Part shown: positions 33,624-41,955 of the stretch, piece by piece
Layout of the letters: every line of letters starts with the position of its first letter
Numbering within the stretch: position 1 is the stretch's first letter
From: Bacteroidota bacterium
GTDB taxonomy: Bacteria > Bacteroidota > Bacteroidia > Chitinophagales > Chitinophagaceae
Direction: 5' to 3'
Assembly: GCA_030706635.1 (NCBI GenBank)
Contig: JAUZOD010000014.1
Location: 1 to 64,000, forward strand
Length of the DNA: 64,000 nucleotides
Notes under the pieces: generated by a model
What the model was told of the DNA's origin: nothing
Databases searched by the model: none
What the model saw: the letters and a program-made list of their open reading frames with translations, nothing else
Program-made: the position numbers and the translations under genes

Positions 33624-33902
33624 TTACCAGTGGCCCCTTCTCCATCTGTATCCGTTTCCATGATTTTCCCAGTGGCCTTCGTGCCAGGCTCTTCCCGGTC
33701 TGCGGCGATCCCAATGACCTTCGTGCCAGTGGTAAGATCCGCCGCTCCATATCCAGTCACCTCCAATCCAGATATAATCCGGACCCGGGGAAATGGTTCT
33801 GCTGTAAACGACATCAGCCGGACGGGTTGCAACTATTTCTGCGGTACACCCGGCCAGGATGAATATGAGGGCTGTTCCAAAGACCGTTAACCATTTTTTC
33901 AT
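33624..33902 (-). CDS. YXWGXW-repeat lipoprotein
   Basis: 92-aa lipoprotein: signal with lipobox LAGC (Cys19), then aromatic/Gly/His repeats of the YXWGXW family (YIWIGGDWIW, YHWHEGHWD, AWHEGHWE, YRWRRGHW). Such proteins sit at the outer membrane or periplasm and have no defined activity. The His/Trp richness may reflect metal or cell-wall interaction, but that is speculation. Confidence 0.85.
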   Translation of the reverse strand: MKKWLTVFGTALIFILAGCTAEIVATRPADVVYSRTISPGPDYIWIGGDWIWSGGSYHWHEGHWDRRRPGRAWHEGHWENHGNGYRWRRGHW

Positions 33903-34125
33903 TTTTGTGTTATTTAAGTATAGTTATCGTAGCAAAATCTATTCTTATTTTGAGGAAAGAAATGAAGAATAGAAAGTAAGTAAATGGCTATCAATTGATT
34001 AAACTAATCCTGAAATAGCAGCTTTCCTTTTTAGTTTTTACCTCTTTCTTTTTAATTCAAGTCCCGGGGAGGCTTTTCTACAGTAACTGGCAGGGATATG
34101 CTTAATTTGCAAAAAATTTCAAGTG

Positions 34126-35163
34126 ATGAGCAGTGCAGTTGGGGCGACCATCCCGTTAACGGCCAGAGACTTTACAACGGACCAGGAAGTGCGCTGGTGT
34201 CCGGGATGCGGTGACTATTCTATCCTTGCGCAGGTTCAGAAGGTGATGCCCCAGATGGGCATTCCACGGGAGAATATCGTGATCATTTCGGGTATTGGCT
34301 GCAGCAGCCGGTTTCCTTACTATATGAATACCTATGGCATGCATTCCATTCATGGACGGGCCACGGCCATTGCATCCGGCCTGAAAGCAAGCCGGCCCGA
34401 ACTGAGTGTGTGGATCGTTACGGGTGACGGGGATTCCCTAAGCATTGGCGGAAATCATACGATCCATTTATTGCGTCGTAATTTTGATGTGAATATCCTG
34501 CTTTTCAATAACCAGATCTACGGACTTACCAAAGGGCAGTATTCACCTACGTCGGAAACGGATAAGTTGACGAAGTCCACGCCTTTTGGAAGCATTGATC
34601 ATCCGTTTAATCCGTTGGCGTTGGCCATGGGAGCGGATGCCAGTTTTGTTGCCCGGAGCATGGACCGGGATCCGAAGCATCTGCAGCAAATGCTTACACG
34701 CAGCCATCAGCACAAAGGATCATCTTTTCTGGAAATCTATCAGAACTGCAATATTTTCAACGACGGGGCTTTTGGAATTTATACGGAAAAGGGTACGAAG
34801 GCGGCTGAAACTCTTTTTCTGGAACAGGGCAAACCCCTGGTTTTCGGCGCACAGCAAGATAAGGGTATCCGCCTTGAAGGCCTCAAACCGGTAGTAGCAG
34901 ACCTGGGCAGCGGGATTCAGAGAGAAGATCTATGGATTCACGACGAAAAAGATTTTTACAAGGCCCAGATACTGGTTCGGATGTTTGATGATCCGAATCG
35001 TGATAACCACCTTCCCCGTCCTTTTGGTGTTTTCTTTGAATCGGAACGCCCTTGTTATGAGGACATGCTGAACCAACAGATTGAGGAAGTGATCAGGTCC
35101 AAAGGAAAAGGCGATCTCAACAAGCTTCTGCGTGGCCGGGAAACCTGGACTATTTCGTCCTGA
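34126..35163 (+). CDS. korB: 2-oxoacid:ferredoxin oxidoreductase beta subunit (KorB-like)
   Basis: 345-aa thiamine-diphosphate-binding beta subunit. The Fe-S/TPP region starts WCPGCGDYSIL, the Mg/TPP motif is TGDGDSLSIGGNH... FNNQIYGLTKGQYSPTS, and GIGCSSRFPYY is conserved. It would catalyse CoA-dependent oxidation of 2-oxoglutarate or a similar acid with ferredoxin, but needs the alpha/gamma partner (korA), which is not adjacent here: the upstream neighbour is unrelated and a terminator follows. ATG 34126 is preferred over the overlapping GTG at 34123. Confidence 0.9.
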   Translation: MSSAVGATIPLTARDFTTDQEVRWCPGCGDYSILAQVQKVMPQMGIPRENIVIISGIGCSSRFPYYMNTYGMHSIHGRATAIASGLKASRPELSVWIVTGDGDSLSIGGNHTIHLLRRNFDVNILLFNNQIYGLTKGQYSPTSETDKLTKSTPFGSIDHPFNPLALAMGADASFVARSMDRDPKHLQQMLTRSHQHKGSSFLEIYQNCNIFNDGAFGIYTEKGTKAAETLFLEQGKPLVFGAQQDKGIRLEGLKPVVADLGSGIQREDLWIHDEKDFYKAQILVRMFDDPNRDNHLPRPFGVFFESERPCYEDMLNQQIEEVIRSKGKGDLNKLLRGRETWTISS

Positions 35164-35187
35164 ATCTTACAGGACAGCGATAAAAAT

Positions 35188-35213
35188 AAAAGTCCCGACA
35201 AAGCAGGACTTTT
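35188..35213 (+). terminator. Rho-independent terminator after korB
   Basis: AAAAGTCC-CGACAAAGCA-GGACTTTTT: an 8-9-bp stem with a T run, 24 bp after the korB stop. Confidence 0.75.
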
Positions 35214-35256
35214 TATTGGTTGTTTCACGGAGAAAATAAGTTATCTATATAAAAAT

Positions 35257-35278
35257 GCCGGCGATAAAAATCGCCGGC
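35257..35278. other. Perfect 9-bp hairpin GCCGGCGAT-AAAA-ATCGCCGGC
   Basis: A perfect GC-rich stem with a tetraloop 44 bp after the korB terminator and about 40 bp before the small ORF at 35317. It lacks a T run on either side, so it is not a standard terminator. It may be an mRNA-stabilising or processing structure in the leader of the small ORF. Confidence 0.5.
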
Positions 35279-35316
35279 CTGAGCTTACCTCTGAAACCAC
35301 AAAAAGAAATCGTTAA

Positions 35317-35598
35317 TTGAAGTCATCGTATAAAATAACATGGAAATATACAGTCGTTAATGGATCATCAGCTCACAAGGCAGGAGGATTGGAAGTATTA
35401 TCGGCAGTTATGCCGGATGCAAAGATTTTACGGGGTACAGGAAAGAATCTCATTCATATACAATATGAACAGGACCGGGTATCCGCAAGGGCGATTGGAA
35501 AATGGAAATTGGACGGGACGGTATCGGAAGGGCAGGGAAAAGGAAAACAGAGTGTTAAAAGTAAATACAAGTTTCCTATTAGCAAAGCGTTTTTTTAA
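35317..35598 (+). CDS. Hypothetical small protein
   Basis: 93-aa unrecognised open frame from a TTG. Alternating hydrophobic residues suggest beta strands (SYKITWKYTVV, NLIHIQYEQ), and the C-terminus is Lys/Gly-rich (EGQGKGKQSVKSKYKFPISK). It has no signal peptide or membrane helix. It fills an otherwise empty gap between korB and the convergent JmjC gene, ending 3 bp from that gene's stop. No overlapping frame looks better. Whether it is expressed is uncertain. Confidence 0.4.
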   Translation: MKSSYKITWKYTVVNGSSAHKAGGLEVLSAVMPDAKILRGTGKNLIHIQYEQDRVSARAIGKWKLDGTVSEGQGKGKQSVKSKYKFPISKAFF

Positions 35599-35601
35599 AA
35601 T

Positions 35602-36513
35602 TCAGGAAAAACCCGCACTGGCGTTTCCGGCATACGCATCCATTTCCTTGCCCGCATCCGCAAAAGTTTTATCTTTCTTATAATTATACCACCATTCCGG
35701 GGAAGTTTTTTTCATAAAAGTATCGATGTAGCGCATGCCGAACAGGTTCCAGGCCCCCTTAACTTTACCCAGGATCCCGGATTGCAAGGCGCGAAGACTC
35801 ATGGCAAAACCACTGTCGATATATTCCATATGATGCCAGTAACCTGCCGGCATAAATAGCGTATCGCCGTGATCCAGGATCAGCTCATAACCCCTGGCCA
35901 GCCGGAGGGCGGGAAATTTTTCGGGGTCCAGCTTATTGCCGGAACGCTCGTAATAGCGTTCAAAGTTCACCAGGCTAAGTACTTCCCAGGGTTTTCTGTA
36001 TAACTTATGCTGCTCTTCAAAAGGGAATAGCAACACCCGTTTTTTGCCCATAAACTGAGTATGAAAAATATGGGATAGATCAATGTCGAAGTGCATATGG
36101 GTAATAGAACCCTGGCCACCCGTAAAGAGCATAGGGTATTTTTTTACAAATCCTCCGCTGTATTGCTCAGGCCAGTTGAAATCTTTTATGATCTGGGGTG
36201 CGTGGTCAAAAAGATTAAATAAAAATATCCTCCATTCCGCCGGCCCTCGCCGGATCAGGTCAATGTAATCGCCAAATTTCATATAGTCATCCGCCGTATT
36301 GATCGGCGTATAAGCATCACTCTTTACATTATTGTATACCCCTACCTGCACATCTCCCACTACTGCTTTAAAAAAATCCCAATTCCATTTATCATAAGCC
36401 GGCCATTTCCTGGCAAGCCCGGTAATCACCAGGGGTTTAAATGGGTCGTAATAGTTAGTTTTGAATTCATCTGAGGAGATGTCTTCCACCCGGTCCACTG
36501 CCTGTAACACCAT
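35602..36513 (-). CDS. Cupin-like / JmjC-domain oxygenase
   Basis: 303-aa protein of the cupin_8/JmjC family of Fe(II)/2-oxoglutarate oxygenases. The iron facial triad is visible as HFD in ITHMHFDIDLSH and the distal His in PAGYWHHMEY. The 2-oxoglutarate-binding Lys may be in the KKRVLLFP stretch. It starts VDRVEDISSDEFKTNYYDPFKPLV, typical of FIH-like bacterial homologues. The substrate (protein or small-molecule hydroxylation) is unknown. Confidence 0.88.
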   Translation of the reverse strand: MVLQAVDRVEDISSDEFKTNYYDPFKPLVITGLARKWPAYDKWNWDFFKAVVGDVQVGVYNNVKSDAYTPINTADDYMKFGDYIDLIRRGPAEWRIFLFNLFDHAPQIIKDFNWPEQYSGGFVKKYPMLFTGGQGSITHMHFDIDLSHIFHTQFMGKKRVLLFPFEEQHKLYRKPWEVLSLVNFERYYERSGNKLDPEKFPALRLARGYELILDHGDTLFMPAGYWHHMEYIDSGFAMSLRALQSGILGKVKGAWNLFGMRYIDTFMKKTSPEWWYNYKKDKTFADAGKEMDAYAGNASAGFS

Positions 36514-36530
36514 ATCTCATTTTTTTAATA

Positions 36531-36538
36531 CAAAATTA
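36531..36538 (-). promoter_or_regulatory. -7 promoter element of the JmjC gene
   Basis: The minus strand reads TAATTTTG, an exact TAnnTTTG match, 17 nt from the ATG at 36513. No clear -33 box. Confidence 0.5.
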
Positions 36539-36593
36539 ATATAAAGCCTGAATCCTGATTATTGTCGGGCATGCCTTTTTCATACATTGCCTT

Positions 36594-37211
36594 ATGTTTC
36601 TGACTTTACATCCTACCAATCCTCAGCCAAGAAATATTAGAACTATTGTTGATTGTCTTTTGTCGGGCGGCGTAATTATTTACCCAACCGATACAATTTA
36701 TGGACTGGGTTGTGACATATTTCAACACAAGGCTATCGAACGCATCTGTCAGATAAAGCAGATCAACCCGGAAAAAGCCCAACTTTCTTTTGTGTGTTAC
36801 GATCTCAGCGATCTAAGCATTTATACCAAGAGCATTTCTACACCTTTATACAGGATATTGAAAAATCATCTGCCCGGACCCTATACTTTTATTTTGCCAG
36901 CCAGTAAGGAGGTGCCAAAAATACTGAAGAGCCGCAAGAATACAATTGGTCTCCGCATCCCGGACAACCTGATTGCCCGGACCATCGTAAAAGAACTGGG
37001 TCATCCGGTGCTGAGTACTTCTCTTCCGGGTGAAAATGTGGAAGATTATACCGATCCGGAAATCATCAACGAACATTTTAAAAATCAGGTTGATATCGTG
37101 ATAGACGGGGGCCCCGGCCATACCGTGCCTTCTACCATTGTCGATTATACTTCGGGTGAAGGGATCATGCTGCGGCAGGGGGCCGGTGAATGGGCGAGCG
37201 TTGAGCTTTAA
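36594..37211 (+). CDS. YciO-type protein of the TsaC/YrdC/Sua5 family
   Basis: 205-aa protein with the YrdC fold that binds ATP/threonylcarbamoyl-adenylate. The N-terminus FLTLHPTNPQPRNIRTIVDC with GGVIIYPTDTIYGLGCD is closer to E. coli YciO than to TsaC (which lacks the HP-NPQ-R start). KNTIGLRIPDN and PSTIVDYTSGEGIMLRQGAG are conserved. It may carry out L-threonylcarbamoyladenylate synthesis for tRNA t6A, or the less-defined YciO role. Convergent with the GNAT gene. Confidence 0.88.
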   Translation: MFLTLHPTNPQPRNIRTIVDCLLSGGVIIYPTDTIYGLGCDIFQHKAIERICQIKQINPEKAQLSFVCYDLSDLSIYTKSISTPLYRILKNHLPGPYTFILPASKEVPKILKSRKNTIGLRIPDNLIARTIVKELGHPVLSTSLPGENVEDYTDPEIINEHFKNQVDIVIDGGPGHTVPSTIVDYTSGEGIMLRQGAGEWASVEL

Positions 37212-37237
37212 CATGTTGTCTGCATTTCTCCTGGAAT

Positions 37238-37828
37238 TCAACGGGTCTTTTGCGAAAGTGTTTGTTTGACTGTGCTTAACCATTCCGTTTTCAGTATGGA
37301 GAGTACTATAGAATCCCTTCTTCCTTCGGGGCAGGTCTTATTACTCCGCAAAACGCCTTCAGGAGTACAACCCAATTTTTTCATGGATTGAATTGATCTG
37401 TCATTTTTCAGATCTGCGCGGAATTCCACTCTTTCCATTCCCCATTGCTCAAAGGCATAGGTCAGCAGGAGTTGTTTACAGTGCCGGTTCAATCCCGTTT
37501 GCTGAAATCGTTTACCATACCAGGTATAACCCAGCTGAGTAGTTAAGTGATTCAGCTGAATATCATAAAAGCGGGTACTTCCTGCATAGGCATTGGCTTG
37601 CTTGTCAAAAACGATAAAAGGATATTCTTTCTGCAATTGGTATTCCCTGAAAGCCTGATCCAGGTAGCAGATCATTCCGTCTCTTCCGGCTGCGCTGGCG
37701 GTTGAATACTGCCATAGGTCCGGCTCTGCTTCCGCAAAGGGAAGAAGGAATTCAAAGTCCTCTTTCCGCAGAAGCCTCAGACGGGCTCGCTCATCCTCCA
37801 GTATAAGATCACGCGGAAAAAGGATCAT
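37238..37828 (-). CDS. GNAT-family N-acetyltransferase
   Basis: 196-aa acetyltransferase of the RimJ/RimL-like group. It starts with LEDERARLRLLRKEDFEFLL and contains the strand-turn YTWYGKRFQQTGLNRHCKQL (acetyl-CoA pocket region) and the C-terminal VEFRADLKNDRSIQSMKKLG. The substrate (ribosomal protein or small molecule) is not predictable. It overlaps the 3' end of rnhB by 4 nt (ATGA), so the two are translationally coupled. Confidence 0.88.
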   Translation of the reverse strand: MILFPRDLILEDERARLRLLRKEDFEFLLPFAEAEPDLWQYSTASAAGRDGMICYLDQAFREYQLQKEYPFIVFDKQANAYAGSTRFYDIQLNHLTTQLGYTWYGKRFQQTGLNRHCKQLLLTYAFEQWGMERVEFRADLKNDRSIQSMKKLGCTPEGVLRSNKTCPEGRRDSIVLSILKTEWLSTVKQTLSQKTR

Positions 37829-38442
37829 GACGTTTGATGTTCGTTTTCAAAAATCTCCATCTGGGCGGGATCGATATTAAAACTGCGCCGGTGGTGAGGG
37901 CATAAGCCATATTTTTCGATCCCATTGCGGTGTTCCGGAGTTCCGTATCCTTTATTGTTGTACCAGTTGTAATGAGGAAACTCCTGATGCAGCCGCTGCA
38001 TATATTCATCCCGGTACGTTTTTGCCAGAATACTTGCTGCAGCGATCGAAGCGTATATGCCGTCTCCTTTGATCACGCACAGATGCGGGATTTTTTTATA
38101 AGCCTTAAAGAGATGTCCGTCAATCAACAGGAATCCCGGAGGATTTTTTAATTTATTCAGGGCAAGATGCATGGCTTTGAAGGAAGCCCTGAGAATATTG
38201 ATCCGGTCAATTTCTTTATTGCTTACCTGAGCAACGCCATAATCGAGGGCATGGATTTCAATAAATGCCCTCAACTCAGTCCTGGTCTCTGGCGGAACCT
38301 GCTTGGAATCATTAAGCAGGGGATGATAAAAATCTTCGGGAAGTACTACGGCCGCCGCAAATACCGGCCCTGCATAGCAACCCCGGCCCGCTTCATCACA
38401 GCCGGCCTCCCTTAACGAAATCTGATGAAATGCTTTGAGCAA
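37825..38442 (-). CDS. rnhB: Ribonuclease HII
   Basis: 205-aa RNase HII, cleaving RNA in RNA-DNA hybrids and at single ribonucleotides. The signature EAGCDEAGRGCYAGPVFAAA has the catalytic DEAGRG; further acidic residues are in DSKQV and IDGH, and the C-terminal HRRSF is conserved. I chose the TTG at 38442 (LLKAFHQISLREAG) because it fits family N-termini and lies just downstream of a perfect -7 element (38458-38465); the ORF start at 38490 would be upstream of that promoter. Confidence 0.9.
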   Translation of the reverse strand: MLKAFHQISLREAGCDEAGRGCYAGPVFAAAVVLPEDFYHPLLNDSKQVPPETRTELRAFIEIHALDYGVAQVSNKEIDRINILRASFKAMHLALNKLKNPPGFLLIDGHLFKAYKKIPHLCVIKGDGIYASIAAASILAKTYRDEYMQRLHQEFPHYNWYNNKGYGTPEHRNGIEKYGLCPHHRRSFNIDPAQMEIFENEHQTS

Positions 38443-38457
38443 AGAGAAATCTTTGAT

Positions 38458-38465
38458 CAAAAATA
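38458..38465 (-). promoter_or_regulatory. -7 promoter element of rnhB
   Basis: The minus strand reads TATTTTTG (exact TAnnTTTG), 15 nt before the TTG start at 38442. It supports the shorter rnhB reading. Confidence 0.5.
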
Positions 38466-38530
38466 AAGCAATGAACCAAGCTCCGGGCATGGAGGATGAA
38501 ATAGTTATCTACAGGCGGCTGCGAATGAAT

Positions 38531-38538
38531 TATTTTTG
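38531..38538 (+). promoter_or_regulatory. -7 promoter element of ctaA, near-leaderless
   Basis: TATTTTTG (exact TAnnTTTG) ends 4 nt before the ATG at 38543, so transcription would start at or within a few bases of the start codon. No clear -33 TTG. Confidence 0.5.
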
Positions 38539-38542
38539 CCAT

Positions 38543-39613
38543 ATGCGCATACGGAAAACCGTTTCCCCTAATCGGGCTGTTGCTTACTGGGTATTGGGAG
38601 GAACCATCATGCTGATGATCCAGGTTATGCTTGGCGGTATCACGAGATTGACGGGCTCGGGCCTGTCCATCACCGAATGGAATGTGATTACCGGCGTGGT
38701 TCCCCCTTTGCATAATCAGGAATGGATGCTGGAATTTGATAAATACAAACAAACGCCGCAATACCAGCTTCTAAATACCGGTTTTAGCCTGTCTGATTTT
38801 AAATTTATCTTTTTTTGGGAATGGTTTCACCGGTTCTGGGCCAGGCTGGTTGGGGTTGTTTTTATTGTCGGATTTGTTTACCTGCTGTTGAAAAGGAAAA
38901 TGAAAACGGAAATGATCCGCCCGCTGCTGATCCTTTTTTTACTGGGCGCATTGCAGGGCGCCATTGGCTGGATCATGGTGGTCAGCGGCCTCACCGGGGA
39001 TGCTCTGTATGTGAAACCGGCAAAACTGGCGCTGCATTTTGTTTTTGCCATGGGACTGATCTCCTACGCCTTCTGGTTCGCCTTACAACTTTTATATCCG
39101 GTTACACGCATACGCAATGCCAGGAGCCTGCGGCGGTTTTCGGTTGCATTGCTGGTGCTGATCTTCATCCAGGTGAGCTACGGCGCCCTGATGGCCGGTC
39201 ATAAAGCGGCAGCGGTTGCTCCCACCTGGCCAACGATCAATGGGGACTGGATACCGGCAAGCCTGTTCAAAAGTTCGCCCTGGGTTCTTAATCTGGTTGA
39301 AAATACCATCTGCATCCAGTTCATTCACCGGGGGCTTGCCTACCTGATCTTTGTGGGCATCCTGATATGGACCGTGCTGCTTTTCTCATCCGGGCTGCTT
39401 CGTTATGAGCGCACCAAACTGGTTGCACCGCTGGGCCTGGTCTGTATCCAGGTGTTGCTGGGCATCCTGACTCTGTTGTTAAGTCCCGGAATCGTGGCGA
39501 ATCATTGGGTATTTTTCGATTGGTTCGCCCTGCTGCACCAGATTACGGGCATGCTGTTGTTATTGAGCCTGGTTTACGCAGTTTATATGCTGAGGCCGGG
39601 AAGAATAAAATAA
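38543..39613 (+). CDS. ctaA: Heme A synthase (COX15/CtaA family)
   Basis: 356-aa polytopic heme A synthase, converting heme O made by CtaB into heme A. Family signatures are GGITRLTGSGLSITEWNVITG (first His-free segment), FFWEWFHRFWARLVG (heme-ligand His in EWxHR), QGAIGWIMVVSGL, VQFIHRGLAYLI-like (here IQFIHRGLAYLI) and WFALLHQITGML. Start ATG 38543 (MRIRKTVSPNRAVAYW); upstream in-frame ATGs would extend the protein beyond the conserved start. It serves the aa3 oxidase encoded at 8-13 kb. Confidence 0.92.
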   Translation: MRIRKTVSPNRAVAYWVLGGTIMLMIQVMLGGITRLTGSGLSITEWNVITGVVPPLHNQEWMLEFDKYKQTPQYQLLNTGFSLSDFKFIFFWEWFHRFWARLVGVVFIVGFVYLLLKRKMKTEMIRPLLILFLLGALQGAIGWIMVVSGLTGDALYVKPAKLALHFVFAMGLISYAFWFALQLLYPVTRIRNARSLRRFSVALLVLIFIQVSYGALMAGHKAAAVAPTWPTINGDWIPASLFKSSPWVLNLVENTICIQFIHRGLAYLIFVGILIWTVLLFSSGLLRYERTKLVAPLGLVCIQVLLGILTLLLSPGIVANHWVFFDWFALLHQITGMLLLLSLVYAVYMLRPGRIK

Positions 39614-39646
39614 TTTTTCTGTGCTCCTTTCCGTTAAAAGGACTTC

Positions 39647-41872
39647 ATGATGTTATATCTCAGGTCGGTTTATTATTCTTTTCCCGTTCAGCTGGTAATC
39701 CTTTACCTGAAGAAATTTCAGGTCCTCCTGATCTTCTGGTTTATTCTGTTCTCCACTTTTCATGGCGGATTCATGCATTCTTTTGGCGCGGATGCCTTAT
39801 TCATGGCCCCGGAATACCTGAATAATGTCAATGCTCTCAGTGCCGGGATCGTCGGTGCGGCCCTGGGTGCGTTCATCATGAGTTGGAATGTAACCACCTT
39901 TATTCTGTTCAGCCGGCACTTTCGGTTCCTGGCCACCACCGGACGCCCTTTCTTAAAGTACTGCACCAATAATTTCATTCTCCCGGGATGTTTGCTGATT
40001 GACTATTTTATCCAGGCGGTGGAATTCGACAGAACCAAGGAACTGATGACGAATGGAGAAATTGCTTGGCTGATCGCGGGGTTTTTAACCGGCTTTTTTT
40101 TAGTGATCGGACTTTCCATGTTGTATTTTTTTGAGGCCGACCGGTCCATCATCCGCCAGATGACACCGCTGATCACGAATCCAAAATTATTTAAGTCGCA
40201 ATTCAATTCGAAAGATACACAGCTCAATCCCAGCCGGCTGATCAAAGTGAAATGGTATCTCAATACGCCTTTCGCAGTGAAGCCCGTTCGGGATGTATCT
40301 CATTACAGCAAGGAGTTCATTGAAAGGATTTTCAGCCGCCATCACTTTGCGGCCATTATATCCATCATTTTCGCTTTTCTGATCCTGGTTGTGGTTGGGT
40401 TTTTTATGGATAAACCATTTTTCCAGTTGCCGGCGGCGGCCAGTATTTTTCTTTTCTTTTCCATTCTCATTTCTTTGTCCGGCGCCTTTTCCTATTTTAT
40501 GCAAAGCTGGAGCCTCCCCATTCTCATCGTCCTTTTTCTCGTGCTGAACCTGCTTTACCGTTATGATGTGATTGACCCGACAAACAAGGCGTACGGGTTA
40601 AATTATACTAACCGGTCAGAACGGCCGGTGTACGACAGGGATCATTTACTGGCCCTGTGCACCACAGATAAATTGCGGCGGGATGAAGCTGGGATGATCC
40701 AGATCCTGGAGAACTGGAAGAAAAAGCAGAAAGAAGAAAAACCGCTGATGCTGATCATCAATACCAGTGGGGGAGGAAGCCGGAGTGCTGCGTTCACCAT
40801 GAATGTTTTACAGAAACTGGATGCGCAAATGGAAGGGAAACTGATGGATAAAACATTCCTGATCACCGGCGCATCCGGTGGCATGTTCGGGGCTGCTTAT
40901 TTCCGGGCCCTGGCCCGCCTGAAAGTAAATGATCCAACCATCAATCTGCAGGATCGCCAATACACGGATAATATTTCGGAAGATCTGCTCAATCCGCTTT
41001 TTTCTTCTTTTGTTGCAAGGGACCTTGCATCACCCGCTCAAAAATTTAAAGTGGGCAAGTATGAATATATCAAGGACCGGGGTTACGCGTTCGAGCAAAA
41101 ACTGAATATCAACACCAGGGGTGTTTTGGACCGTCAGCTGCGGGATATAGCACCTGATGAAAAAGCAGCCCGCATCCCCCTGATGTTACTGAGTTCCGTT
41201 ATAACGCGGGATAGTCGCACGATGCTCATCAGCAGCCAGCCCGTTAGTTTTTTGATGCGCCCGGTATATGACAGCACCAGGATCATGGGCATTGATCCGG
41301 ATGCGGTGGACTTCAGCAGTTTTTTTTATAAGCAGGACCCGATGAATATCCGGTTACTCACCGCCCTTCGCATGAATGCCACATTTCCCTACGTTCTTCC
41401 CAACGTGTGGCTGCCGACTAACCCCGTTATTGATGTAATGGATGCGGGCTTCCGGGATAATTTCGGCGAGGAGGTGAGCATTCGTTTTCTGAATGTATTC
41501 CGTGAATGGATTCTCAAGAATACCCGTGGCGTGCTGATGATCCAGATCCGTGACCGGAAAGTGGGTGGCTGGGAAAGCCCCTTTGAATCCACGAGCATCA
41601 CAGAAATTATTACCAAGCCGGTTCTCTTACTTCAGTATAACTGGTATAAGATGCAGGAATATAATCAGGACAACCTGCTCAGCGTATTTCAGGGGCTGAT
41701 GGGCCCCGATTTTTACAAGATGACTTTTCAGTATGAACCGAAAAAAGCCAATGAGGGCGTTGCACTCAATTTTCATCTTACCCGGCAGGAAAAACTGGAT
41801 GTGGCCAATGCATTGGATCTGCCGGTAAATCAGGAGATATTTCAAAAAGTGGATTCTTTGGTGAACCCTTAG
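39647..41872 (+). CDS. Integral-membrane patatin-like phospholipase
   Basis: 741-aa protein with an N-terminal membrane half (about residues 1-310, seven or eight hydrophobic helices) fused to a cytosolic patatin domain. The oxyanion motif is SGGGSRS near residue 375, the nucleophile motif GASGG near residue 408, and the catalytic Asp lies in DAGFRDNFGEE near residue 598 (DG[A/G]-type dyad, with DAG). It probably hydrolyses membrane phospholipid or lysophospholipid acyl esters. The polytopic fusion is unusual relative to soluble bacterial patatins. Confidence 0.87.
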   Translation: MMLYLRSVYYSFPVQLVILYLKKFQVLLIFWFILFSTFHGGFMHSFGADALFMAPEYLNNVNALSAGIVGAALGAFIMSWNVTTFILFSRHFRFLATTGRPFLKYCTNNFILPGCLLIDYFIQAVEFDRTKELMTNGEIAWLIAGFLTGFFLVIGLSMLYFFEADRSIIRQMTPLITNPKLFKSQFNSKDTQLNPSRLIKVKWYLNTPFAVKPVRDVSHYSKEFIERIFSRHHFAAIISIIFAFLILVVVGFFMDKPFFQLPAAASIFLFFSILISLSGAFSYFMQSWSLPILIVLFLVLNLLYRYDVIDPTNKAYGLNYTNRSERPVYDRDHLLALCTTDKLRRDEAGMIQILENWKKKQKEEKPLMLIINTSGGGSRSAAFTMNVLQKLDAQMEGKLMDKTFLITGASGGMFGAAYFRALARLKVNDPTINLQDRQYTDNISEDLLNPLFSSFVARDLASPAQKFKVGKYEYIKDRGYAFEQKLNINTRGVLDRQLRDIAPDEKAARIPLMLLSSVITRDSRTMLISSQPVSFLMRPVYDSTRIMGIDPDAVDFSSFFYKQDPMNIRLLTALRMNATFPYVLPNVWLPTNPVIDVMDAGFRDNFGEEVSIRFLNVFREWILKNTRGVLMIQIRDRKVGGWESPFESTSITEIITKPVLLLQYNWYKMQEYNQDNLLSVFQGLMGPDFYKMTFQYEPKKANEGVALNFHLTRQEKLDVANALDLPVNQEIFQKVDSLVNP

Positions 41873-41873
41873 T

Positions 41874-41955
41874 GGGTTGACGGATGACGGTTGACCGATC
41901 CCGGGTGCGAATCCGCAACTAAAGGCCGTCAACCGTCATCCGTCAACGGTCAACC
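41874..41955. repeat. GTTGACGG-word palindromic element
   Basis: The 20-nt arm GTTGACGGATGACGGTTGAC (41876-41895) is perfectly complementary to 41928-41947. The loop, read on the minus strand, contains TTGCGGATTCGCAC, shared with the other copies. It sits between convergent genes. Its right arm encodes the last residues (RVDR) and stop of the minus-strand kinase gene. Confidence 0.85.

Noticed and set aside
35360-35683. 107-aa frame overlapping the 35317 ORF and the JmjC 3' end
   Set aside because: Runs antisense into the well-supported JmjC gene; composition is not protein-like.
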